A stretch of DNA of 13,251 bases from DATESZ01 sp035283845 (lineage in GTDB: Bacteria > Desulfobacterota > Syntrophia > Syntrophales > JACQWR01): NCBI GenBank assembly GCA_035283845.1, contig DATESZ010000131.1:1-13251 (forward strand), written 5' to 3'. Below the pieces are notes generated by a model that was not told the origin of the DNA, did no database searches, and saw nothing but the letters and a program-made list of their open reading frames with translations. This document shows positions 7,781-13,251 of the stretch, one piece after another (positions within the stretch are counted from its first letter, which is position 1; each line of letters starts with the position of its first letter). A program made the translations under genes and the position numbers.

Positions 7781-7933
7781 GCGCTAACTTAAGCGTTGCA
7801 ATATTCAAATTTCCCCTCCCTGGACGGGAGGGGAATAAGGGGAGGGTGGTTATATAAAAGAAAACATTACATTTTCACCCCCACCCCTCCCTCCCCCGTC
7901 AAGGGGGAGGGATAAATGACCTTAAGTTAGCAC
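7781..7933. repeat. REPIN-like paired palindrome, copy B, bounded by 13 bp inverted repeats
   Basis: GCGCTAACTTAAG (7781-7793) and CTTAAGTTAGCAC (7921-7933) are inverted copies with one mismatch. Inside them lie two opposed G-rich hairpins: CCCCTCCC (7813-7820) with GGGAGGGG (7826-7833), and the unit at 7875-7914 that starts TCACCCCCACCCC. The inner 7813-7912 segment is the inverted equivalent of 4986-5074. The unit at 7875-7914 repeats the hairpin half of 7691-7775. With copy 1 of the 85 bp repeat it fills most of the 310-base gap before the thiolase gene. A weak TATATT (7977-7982) is the only promoter-like sequence seen there. Confidence 0.65.
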
Positions 7934-8003
7934 TTATAGGGATACAGGGAGAAGGGTATTTTCACATAAAGGACATTATATTCACAATGACAGGAGAACA
8001 GTT

Positions 8004-9170
8004 ATGGGAAAAATTGCGATTATAGGCGTTGGGCAGAGCTCCTTCGTACGGAGCTACCCAGGCTCAATCAGGGAACTGGCCTTCGAGGGATTCAAAGAGG
8101 CCAGGCGGGATGCCAAGATAAAAAACACGGATATTGACGCCTCCATCGTCTGTTCCGCCCCGGAATATGACAAGCAGCGTTCACCGGCCGGCGTTCTGGC
8201 CGAGTATCTGGGGCTGAACCCTCAACCGACATTTTGTGTGGAAAGTCTCTGTTCATCGAGCAGCATGGGACTTAGAATGGCCTATTCCCTCGTCAAGTCA
8301 GGATTGCACGAGGTGGTAGCGATTATCGGCTTTCAGAAGATGTCGGAAATCTCGTCCGCCGAGTCACAGGAACGCATGGGACGGGGCGCCGACATTCAAT
8401 GGGAAAGTCCCTTCGGCACCATGATGCCCGCCTACTATGCCATGCACGCCCGGGCGTACATGGCAAAATACGGCGCCACCGCGGAGGACCTGGCCCTTAT
8501 TCGGGTTAAAGCGGCCACCTACGGACAGATTAACGAAAAGGCCGTGTATCGCAAGGCCGTCACCCTCGACATGTTTTCCCAACCCGACAACGCCATGTCC
8601 GGCCCCGTTGCCAGTCCGCTCCGGGTGGGAGACTGCTGCGCCAATGCCGACGGAAGTTCCTGCGTTATAGTGGCCAGTGAAGAGAAGGCCAAGTCCTTTT
8701 GCAAGAAGCCCGTCTGGATATTGGGGCTCGGCTCGGCCACCACGGCGATAAACATGGCGGGACGGGACATCTTTACCGGTCTTTCTGTCGCTGTGGAATC
8801 GGGTAAGCAGGCCTACAAGATGGCAGGCGTTGCCCCGAAAGATATCGACGTGGCTGAAGTGCATGACTGTTTCACCATCGCGGAGCTCATGGCCTACGAG
8901 GCGCTGGGATTTGCCAGGCCGGGAGAAGGCAAAGACCTGATCAGAAGCAAAGAAACCTACAAAGAGGGCAGCATGCCCGTCAACGTAGACGGCGGCCTGC
9001 TGTCTAAAGGTCATCCCATAGGCGCCACGGGCGGCTCTCAGATCAGAACCATCGTCCTTCAATTGAGAGGCGAGGCGGGCGTCATGCAGGTGAAGGACCC
9101 GGAAATCGGTTTGGTGCATAATATCGGCGGCGTCGGACTTTACGGAAACGTCACAATATTAGGGAGGTAG
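8004..9170 (+). CDS. Thiolase, SCP2/DUF35-associated type
   Basis: This 388-residue thiolase-superfamily enzyme forms or cleaves 3-oxoacyl-CoA. The nucleophile is Cys83 in VESLCSSSSMGL. His287 in EVHDCF and His337 in GHPIGATG follow. The C-terminal motif is HNIGGVGLYG (His372), where classical thiolases have a second catalytic Cys (CxGGG). This pattern is typical of the archaeal and SCPx-like thiolases that work with a DUF35 protein, and also of BbsB-type thiolases. The DUF35 partner is encoded next, 2 bases downstream. AGGAGA (7992-7997) lies 6 bases before the ATG. The direction (biosynthetic or degradative) cannot be read from sequence. Confidence 0.9.
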   Translation: MGKIAIIGVGQSSFVRSYPGSIRELAFEGFKEARRDAKIKNTDIDASIVCSAPEYDKQRSPAGVLAEYLGLNPQPTFCVESLCSSSSMGLRMAYSLVKSGLHEVVAIIGFQKMSEISSAESQERMGRGADIQWESPFGTMMPAYYAMHARAYMAKYGATAEDLALIRVKAATYGQINEKAVYRKAVTLDMFSQPDNAMSGPVASPLRVGDCCANADGSSCVIVASEEKAKSFCKKPVWILGLGSATTAINMAGRDIFTGLSVAVESGKQAYKMAGVAPKDIDVAEVHDCFTIAELMAYEALGFARPGEGKDLIRSKETYKEGSMPVNVDGGLLSKGHPIGATGGSQIRTIVLQLRGEAGVMQVKDPEIGLVHNIGGVGLYGNVTILGR

Positions 9171-9172
9171 AA

Positions 9173-9607
9173 ATGAGCGACAAAAAAGAAGTGGACGATC
9201 GATTTAAGAAATTCGGGACGGTGAGTTTTACCTCCCTGACGAAAACCAACGATTTCATCACCAACCTGGAAGAAGACAAGGTTACGGGCACCAAATGCCG
9301 GGTATGCGGCATGTTGTTCTTCCCGCCCCGTTCAGATTGCTACAGTTGCCTTTCGAGCGATATGGAATGGTTCACCGTTTCCGGAACGGGAAAGCTGGTC
9401 ACCTACAGCAAACTCCAGTATGCCCCGGTGGGATTTGAAGGTGACGTGCCTTACTCTATCGCCCTTCTTGACTACGGCGCCTTCAAGGTTTTTGGACGAT
9501 TGGCCGGAGACGTGCCGGAAGAGGAAGTAATGGTAGGCATGGAGATGAAGGCCGAATCCAACCGCCTGCCGAACGGCCAGATAAATTACGTTTTCCACAA
9601 GGCCTGA
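9173..9607 (+). CDS. DUF35 zinc-ribbon and OB-fold protein, thiolase partner
   Basis: This 144-residue protein has an N-terminal helix, then a rubredoxin-like zinc ribbon (Cys42/Cys45 in KCRVCG and Cys56/Cys59 in DCYSC), then an OB fold over residues 62-144 (SGTGKLVTYSKL, DYGAFKVFGRL). In archaea, DUF35 proteins bridge acetoacetyl-CoA thiolase and HMG-CoA synthase. In bacterial BbsA-BbsB it forms an essential complex with the thiolase. The gene starts 2 bases after the thiolase stop, with AGGGAGG overlapping the thiolase end. It should therefore be made with the thiolase and bind it directly. No second thiolase-fold gene (HMG-CoA synthase) is present nearby. Confidence 0.93.
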   Translation: MSDKKEVDDRFKKFGTVSFTSLTKTNDFITNLEEDKVTGTKCRVCGMLFFPPRSDCYSCLSSDMEWFTVSGTGKLVTYSKLQYAPVGFEGDVPYSIALLDYGAFKVFGRLAGDVPEEEVMVGMEMKAESNRLPNGQINYVFHKA

Positions 9608-9617
9608 GGAGAAAAAA

Positions 9618-10385
9618 ATGGCGTCCGCATACTTTAAAACGGAAAAAGAAGCAGGTATTGCCCGTATTGCCTTCAACCGGCCTAAACACAATATACTGAG
9701 CATCGCCATGATGAAGGATTTGAACGGCGAGCTCGAAGCGCTTGCCGAGGACAGGGAGCTCAAGTGCCTTGTTATCACAGGCGAAGGGCCCAGTTGGTGC
9801 GCCGGGGTTGAAATTGGCGATCACCAGCCCGAATTAGTGCGCGAAATGATGGCCGCCTTTAATCGGCTCTTTGAGCTTATTGACAAACTCGAAGTGCCGG
9901 CAATAGCGGCCGTGCACGGCGCCTGTCTCGGCGGCGGCATGGAAGTGGCGATCGCCTGCGACATGATTATCGCAGCGAAAAATGCAATTTTCGGCCAACC
10001 GGAAATAAAACTCGCCTTCTTCCCTCCCTATGCGGCGATACGCCTGCCTAAGCTCGTGGGGCAGGCTAAAGCCATGGAGATATGCCTTACCGGTAAAAGG
10101 TACTCTGCGGATGATGCCTGTCGCATGGGATTTGTTTCCCAGGTAGTTGATGAGGACAAATTTGCCGAAGAGCTGGAAAAGTTGGTGGATGAAATAAAGA
10201 CCAGCAGCCCGCTTATTATCCGGCTGAATAAACGCGTTATCAAGCAGAACCTCGATAAGGACTTCGCCGCAGCACTGGAAGTCGCGGGGGATCTCTTTCT
10301 CAATACCCTTATGAAGACGGAGGACGCGCTGGAAGGTATCAGGAGCTATTTTGAAAAGCGCAAGCCGGTATGGAAAAACAGGTAA
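9618..10385 (+). CDS. Enoyl-CoA hydratase/isomerase (crotonase) family protein
   Basis: This 255-residue crotonase has its oxyanion-hole segments at AGVEIG (62-67) and GACLGGG (101-107). Both hydratase glutamates are present: Glu109 in GGGMEVAIACD and Glu129 in GQPEIKLAF. It should hydrate an enoyl-CoA or dehydrate the 3-hydroxy form. The phrases GVEIGDHQPELVREMM and IKLAFFPPYAA resemble the branch that contains cyclohexa-1,5-diene-1-carbonyl-CoA hydratases, so a cyclic or unusual enoyl-CoA is possible; this is a resemblance only. AGGAG (9607-9611) overlaps the end of the DUF35 gene and lies 6 bases before the ATG. With thiolase and DUF35 it forms one operon that ends at a hairpin-T tract. 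Confidence 0.92.
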   Translation: MASAYFKTEKEAGIARIAFNRPKHNILSIAMMKDLNGELEALAEDRELKCLVITGEGPSWCAGVEIGDHQPELVREMMAAFNRLFELIDKLEVPAIAAVHGACLGGGMEVAIACDMIIAAKNAIFGQPEIKLAFFPPYAAIRLPKLVGQAKAMEICLTGKRYSADDACRMGFVSQVVDEDKFAEELEKLVDEIKTSSPLIIRLNKRVIKQNLDKDFAAALEVAGDLFLNTLMKTEDALEGIRSYFEKRKPVWKNR

Positions 10386-10394
10386 AAACCCTCT

Positions 10395-10421
10395 GGAGGC
10401 ATAATTATGCTCCCCTTTTTT
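10395..10421 (+). terminator. Probable Rho-independent terminator after the hydratase gene
   Basis: GGA (10395-10397) pairs with TCC (10411-10413) around the perfect palindrome GCATAATTATGC (10399-10410), with one bulged G. CC and six Ts (10416-10421) follow. The stem begins 10 bases after the hydratase stop. It sits only 17 bases before the next ATG, so the downstream gene needs read-through. The same stretch also contains GGAGG and a 9-codon frame (10407-10436) ending one base before that ATG. Confidence 0.58.
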
Positions 10422-10437
10422 CCTGAAAACAGGTAAA

Positions 10438-11094
10438 ATGTCCATACGAACAAAAATTAGATCCGGCCTTGCTTCCCCCAGAGCGGCAACGCCGCTCTAC
10501 CGGCTGGTACGCGCCTATAGCCAGACCTTCCGTCTTACGGTGGGAAACGAGCATCCCTGGCTCAGCTACCTGAAGGGAGGAGGAAAGGTATTGCTTTGCG
10601 GATGGCATCAACAATTCTTCGCCGTCATCAGGCATTTTGAGCGCTACCGTCCTTACCGGCCCAGTATCATGATCAGCCAGAGTCAGGATGGGGACATAAT
10701 CGCTAACGTTATAGAGAAAAGCGGCTGGCTTCCCGTGCGGGGCTCTTCATCAAAGGGAGGACGCCAGGCGCTTAGACTGCTGGTGGAAAAATTACAAGAA
10801 ACCGGGCTCGCCTATCATATCGTCGATGGCCCGCAGGGACCGATGGGCAAGGTAAAGAACGGGGCAATCAACCTTGCTCAAGCTACAGGCGCGGTAATCG
10901 TCCCCGTTCATGTTTCCGCCGACAGGGCCTGGTATTTTAACAGTTGGGACAGGTTTCTTTTACCTAAACCGCTTTCCAGGGTTGAGCTGCGTTTCGGCGA
11001 CATGATCAGGCTCGCTTCTACGGATAATCATGAGGAGTTGGAAAGACAGCGACTTGATCTGGAAAATATCATGTTGCCTTGCCTTAAAATGTAA
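10438..11094 (+). CDS. DUF374 lysophospholipid acyltransferase-family protein
   Basis: This 218-residue protein has the DUF374 signature: GWH (55-57), ISQSQDGD (79-86), RGSSSKGGRQAL (101-112), DGPQGPMGKVKNGA (130-143), TGAVIVPV (150-157) and SWDRFLLPKP (169-178). The family is related to the PlsC/LpxL acyltransferases. It is thought to transfer acyl chains to lipid acceptors at the inner membrane, with His57 and the downstream Asp as a likely catalytic pair. Residues 18-35 may form an amphipathic or membrane-contact helix; no clear transmembrane segment is seen. The ribosome site is weak (AGG at 10431-10433). Translation may depend on coupling to the upstream mini-frame. The link to the acyl-CoA genes upstream is by position only. 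Confidence 0.9.
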   Translation: MSIRTKIRSGLASPRAATPLYRLVRAYSQTFRLTVGNEHPWLSYLKGGGKVLLCGWHQQFFAVIRHFERYRPYRPSIMISQSQDGDIIANVIEKSGWLPVRGSSSKGGRQALRLLVEKLQETGLAYHIVDGPQGPMGKVKNGAINLAQATGAVIVPVHVSADRAWYFNSWDRFLLPKPLSRVELRFGDMIRLASTDNHEELERQRLDLENIMLPCLKM

Positions 11095-11186
11095 GCCCCG
11101 ATATTTTATCGGTAAAAGACGCCGGTGCTTAAAAAGGAGCCAGGCACAAACAGGACGACCTGGGATTTATATGAAAATGCCCCTCT

Positions 11187-11271
11187 CCCTGTATCCCTCC
11201 CCCTCGACGGGGGAGGGAGGGGTGGGGGTGATTTTCATCCTTCGTTGTGCCCGACCCGGGTATGGGAGTTA
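11187..11271 (-). repeat. 85 bp dispersed repeat, copy 2 (inverted)
   Basis: This is the inverted partner of 7691-7775. Read on the minus strand it gives TAACTCCCATACCCGGG, then the GAAGGATGAAAATCACCCCC core, then the CCCTCCC...GGGAGGG hairpin and ATACAGGG. It ends 10 bases before the moeA start. The remaining gap 11095-11186 shows no other clear signal. Confidence 0.8.
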
Positions 11272-11281
11272 GAGGGAATTT

Positions 11282-12523
11282 ATGATCACGGTAGCAGAAG
11301 CATTACGGCAGATCCTGCAAACCATCAGTCCTCTCGGCCTGGAGAAGATTAATATTCTAAATGCCCTGGGGAGGGTTATAGGCGAGGACGTAGCAGCAGG
11401 CCGCAATATCCCCCCAAAAGACAATTCCGCCATGGACGGATACGCCCTGCGCTCCGGGGATACAGTAGGTGCGTCTCCTGAGCATCCTGTCATTCTTGAG
11501 GTAATTGAAGACATACCGGCCGGCGCCGCTCCCCGGAAAAGTATCGCCGCCGGCCAGGCATCCCGGATCATGACGGGCGCTCCCATACCGGAAGGCGCCG
11601 ATGCCGTTCTCCGAATGGAAGATACGGAAAAAGACGGATCTCTGGTCAGGATAAAGGCGAAAGCAATATGCAAACAGGATATCAGGATGGCCGGAGAGGA
11701 CGTGCGGGAGGGAGCAGTAGTCATCCACAGCGGGAGTATCGTCAGACCTGCGGAAATCGGCATGCTGGCGTCCCTGGGGCGCTCCTTCGTCAGTGTATAT
11801 CAGAGGCCCCTTGTTGCCGTCCTGTCAACGGGAAACGAATTAGTCGATATCGATGAAAATTCCTCACCCTGGTCAATCGTAAACAGCAACAGTTATTCCA
11901 TTGCCGCTCAGGTTATGGACTTAGGCGCCGTCACCATGCAAATGGGGATCGCCAAAGATGAACGCGAGGATCTCGTAGCCAAATTTCAGGCGGCACTGCG
12001 AGCCGATGTTGTCATTTCCTCCGGCGGCGTTTCGGTCGGAGATTACGACCTTGTCAAGGACATAATGAAGGAAGTGGGAAGCAAGATGCAATTCTGGCAA
12101 GTGGCCATGAGACCGGGGAGGCCTCTCGTCTACGGCACAATTGGCAATATCCACCTTTTCGGCTTGCCGGGCAATCCCGTATCTTCGATGATATCCTTTG
12201 AGCAGTTCATAAGACCCGCCCTTCTCAAGATGATGGGACATAAAAAGATATTCCGCAAATCCGTCAAGGCCATTCTGAAAGAGGACATCGAAAAAAGAAA
12301 GGGGCTTACGCACTTTATCAGGGCCATTGTCTCACTCACCGGCGGCAGATATACCGCCTCCATCACCGGTGAACAGGGTTCCGGCATCCTGAAATCCATG
12401 GTCATGGCGAACGGCCTTATCGTAGCATCAGAAGATGCTGAATTGATCAAAGCAGGCAGCGAGGTTTTGGTGCAACTGTTGGATAATTCATTAGAAATAA
12501 CCGAGAAGCCTGATTATTTATAA
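11282..12523 (+). CDS. moeA: Molybdopterin molybdenumtransferase MoeA
   Basis: This 413-residue MoeA inserts molybdate into adenylylated molybdopterin to give the molybdenum cofactor. The motifs are in order: DNSAMDGYA (47-55), TGAPIPEGADAV (98-109), STGNEL (182-187), ISSGGVSVGDYD (245-256) from the MoaB/Mog-like domain III, RPGRPLVYG (277-285) and GLPGNPVSS (294-302). The C-terminal beta domain IV is complete, and the length is normal. AGAGGGA (11271-11277) lies 4 bases before the ATG. The gene stands alone behind a dispersed repeat and 100 bases before the tRNA-Sec gene, which fits a role in supplying a selenium/molybdenum enzyme such as formate dehydrogenase. Confidence 0.97.
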   Translation: MITVAEALRQILQTISPLGLEKINILNALGRVIGEDVAAGRNIPPKDNSAMDGYALRSGDTVGASPEHPVILEVIEDIPAGAAPRKSIAAGQASRIMTGAPIPEGADAVLRMEDTEKDGSLVRIKAKAICKQDIRMAGEDVREGAVVIHSGSIVRPAEIGMLASLGRSFVSVYQRPLVAVLSTGNELVDIDENSSPWSIVNSNSYSIAAQVMDLGAVTMQMGIAKDEREDLVAKFQAALRADVVISSGGVSVGDYDLVKDIMKEVGSKMQFWQVAMRPGRPLVYGTIGNIHLFGLPGNPVSSMISFEQFIRPALLKMMGHKKIFRKSVKAILKEDIEKRKGLTHFIRAIVSLTGGRYTASITGEQGSGILKSMVMANGLIVASEDAELIKAGSEVLVQLLDNSLEITEKPDYL

Positions 12524-12524
12524 A

Positions 12525-12623
12525 ATGGAGGCGGGCTGATCCCCTGTTCGTTTACGGCAGCTACATGCGATTCCGGCTGGAGTTCACCCTTTCCCAGATA
12601 GGGTGCCTGAATTACGGTCGTGG
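12525..12623 (+). pseudogene. Probable stub of a gamma-glutamylcyclotransferase-like gene
   Basis: An ATG at 12525, one base after the moeA stop, opens M-E-A-G and then meets TGA (12537-12539). In the neighbouring frame from about 12535 the text continues ADPLFVYGSYMRFRLEF and, at the end, LNYGRGE. The LFVYGS-(L)-MR start and the later GRG are hallmarks of the gamma-glutamylcyclotransferase (AIG2-like) N terminus. A one-base loss after the fourth codon would explain both frames. The similarity stops where the tRNA gene begins, so at most the first 30 residues are left. The match is short and could be chance. Confidence 0.33.
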
Positions 12624-12721
12624 GGAAGTGCCAAGGTCGCTGGTGGGCCTCCCGGACTTCAAATCCGGTGTGGGGCGCTAAAACCGTCCCAGGTGGGTTC
12701 GATTCCCATGCACTTCCGCCA
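12624..12721 (+). tRNA. selC: tRNA-Sec (anticodon TCA)
   Basis: This 98-base tRNA has the long 8 bp acceptor stem GGAAGTGC (12624-12631) with GCACTTCC (12710-12717), then G and an encoded CCA. The anticodon stem CCGGA/TCCGG holds the loop CTTCAAA with anticodon TCA at 12659-12661, which reads UGA. There is a long variable arm. The T arm GTGGG-TTCGATT-CCCAT gives the bacterial 8+5 acceptor/T-stem arrangement. The length, the G discriminator and the overall sequence agree with bacterial selC. It shows that the organism inserts selenocysteine; the selA/selB genes are not in the window. Confidence 0.96.
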
Positions 12722-13251
12722 TTATTCCTTTAATTTCAATAAGATAAATTTTATCAAAGCAAGCACATGGTAAGAACATTTTCTTTATCAGGCTGCTCGC
12801 TGACTCTGGAGATTAAAAGGCGAATTTATCAACTTGCTTCTTGAACTCTTCGATCTTCTTTCTCTTAGGGCACACGATACTTCAAATACAAATGCTCAGG
12901 CGAGTGATCGGGATAGAACATTGAATGCTGTTTGAAACGCGCACGTGCAGACTGCTAATTCATCTGATCGCTGGGGTCATTTGTGTCTTCCTGTACTGGT
13001 GCATCTGGCGATTTTCAAAGGTATGCATTCTTTCAATTGGTATTCATTGCCGTTTTACATTGCCGTTTTTATATTGACACACAATCTTCTCCTGCCTATA
13101 CTCCCATTGTAGCGGATCTTCCATTTTAGTTTTGTGATATTTTCGGTGTAAGTCGTTGATGTCGTTTTCTTTTACGTCCATCGGTAAGTTTTTTCCTGGT
13201 GGCTACATGTATCTGTCTCAAGGGAAGGACATCCGGGAGGCGGACACCGGC
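12722..13251. other. Gene-poor right end, possibly a decayed minus-strand gene
   Basis: No convincing gene is seen. On the minus strand four short frames carry protein-like text one after another: 13181-13044 (45 residues, starting MDVKENDINDLHRKY), 13028-12960 (22 residues, MHTFENRQMHQYRK), 12954-12865 (29 residues, containing MFYPDHSPEHLYLKYRVP) and one ending at 12813 (CPKRKKIEEFKKQVDKFAF). Stops and frame changes separate them, as in an eroded gene; the family is not recognised. On the plus strand a frame from ATG 13159 stays open to the window end (31 codons) without a clear ribosome site. ATTGCCGTTTT is tandemly repeated at about 13046-13069. Confidence 0.25.

Noticed and set aside
4986..7914. 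The G-rich hairpins as Rho-independent terminators
   Set aside because: None is followed by a T tract, several sit upstream of genes, and they are homologous to each other as repeats.
7987..8025. A 12-codon upstream frame overlapping the thiolase start
   Set aside because: Its own ribosome site is too far away; the AGGAGA within it serves the thiolase ATG at 8004.
12525..12545. The TGA at 12537 read as selenocysteine because tRNA-Sec is adjacent
   Set aside because: The protein-like text continues in a different frame, not through the TGA, and no SECIS-like hairpin was seen after it.
12701..13251. An integrated element attached at the selC 3' end
   Set aside because: No integrase gene and no second copy of the tRNA 3' end (GCACTTCCGCCA) are present in the remaining 530 bases; the window may simply end too early.

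Overview
The window is bacterial. It most likely comes from an anaerobic, syntrophy-type Desulfobacterota (Syntrophales-like) chromosome. The grounds are indirect: a selenocysteine tRNA next to moeA, a DRE-TIM metallolyase of the Re-citrate/homocitrate synthase type, a thiolase + DUF35 pair, and many G-rich REP-like palindromes between genes. The assignment is an inference; no rRNA or species marker is present.

Left third (1-2940), a defence and accessory block, AT-rich between genes. The 3' end of cas1 is followed by cas2. A complete two-gene toxin-antitoxin-like module (DUF4258 + YgiT-type zinc finger) comes next, then a roughly 280 bp leader, and then a CRISPR array of nine 37 bp repeats and eight spacers (33-41 bp). 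After the array lies a vapBC module. Its antitoxin is intact, but the PIN toxin has lost its middle and the remaining tail is out of frame. A short imperfect direct repeat brackets this vapBC remnant.

Middle (3143-10385), all on the plus strand, a carbon-carbon bond-forming and acyl-processing gene set. It starts with a lone AMP-forming acyl-CoA synthetase, acetyl-CoA synthetase-like, with a GTG start. A tight operon follows: DRE-TIM metallolyase, acyl carrier protein, and FabG-type reductase. The third group is thiolase, DUF35 zinc-ribbon/OB protein, and enoyl-CoA hydratase. Together these could activate an acid, condense it with acetyl-CoA in two different ways, reduce it and hydrate or dehydrate it. 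The presence of a dedicated ACP beside CoA-type enzymes is unusual. The substrate cannot be read from the sequence. Overlapping perfect inverted repeats in front of the metallolyase gene look like a regulator site.

Right third (10386-13251). A probable Rho-independent terminator closes the hydratase gene. A DUF374 lysophospholipid-type acyltransferase and moeA (molybdenum insertion into molybdopterin) follow. Next come a probable frameshifted stub of a gamma-glutamylcyclotransferase-like gene and a clear tRNA-Sec (selC). MoeA and tRNA-Sec together fit a selenium/molybdenum formate dehydrogenase elsewhere in the genome. The last 530 bases hold no convincing gene, only short minus-strand frames that may be a decayed gene.

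Three intergenic gaps (4895-5265, 7694-8003, 11095-11281) carry one family of G-rich palindromes. Two copies are paired in a REPIN-like inverted arrangement. Another 85 bp form occurs as two inverted copies that bracket the thiolase-to-acyltransferase segment.
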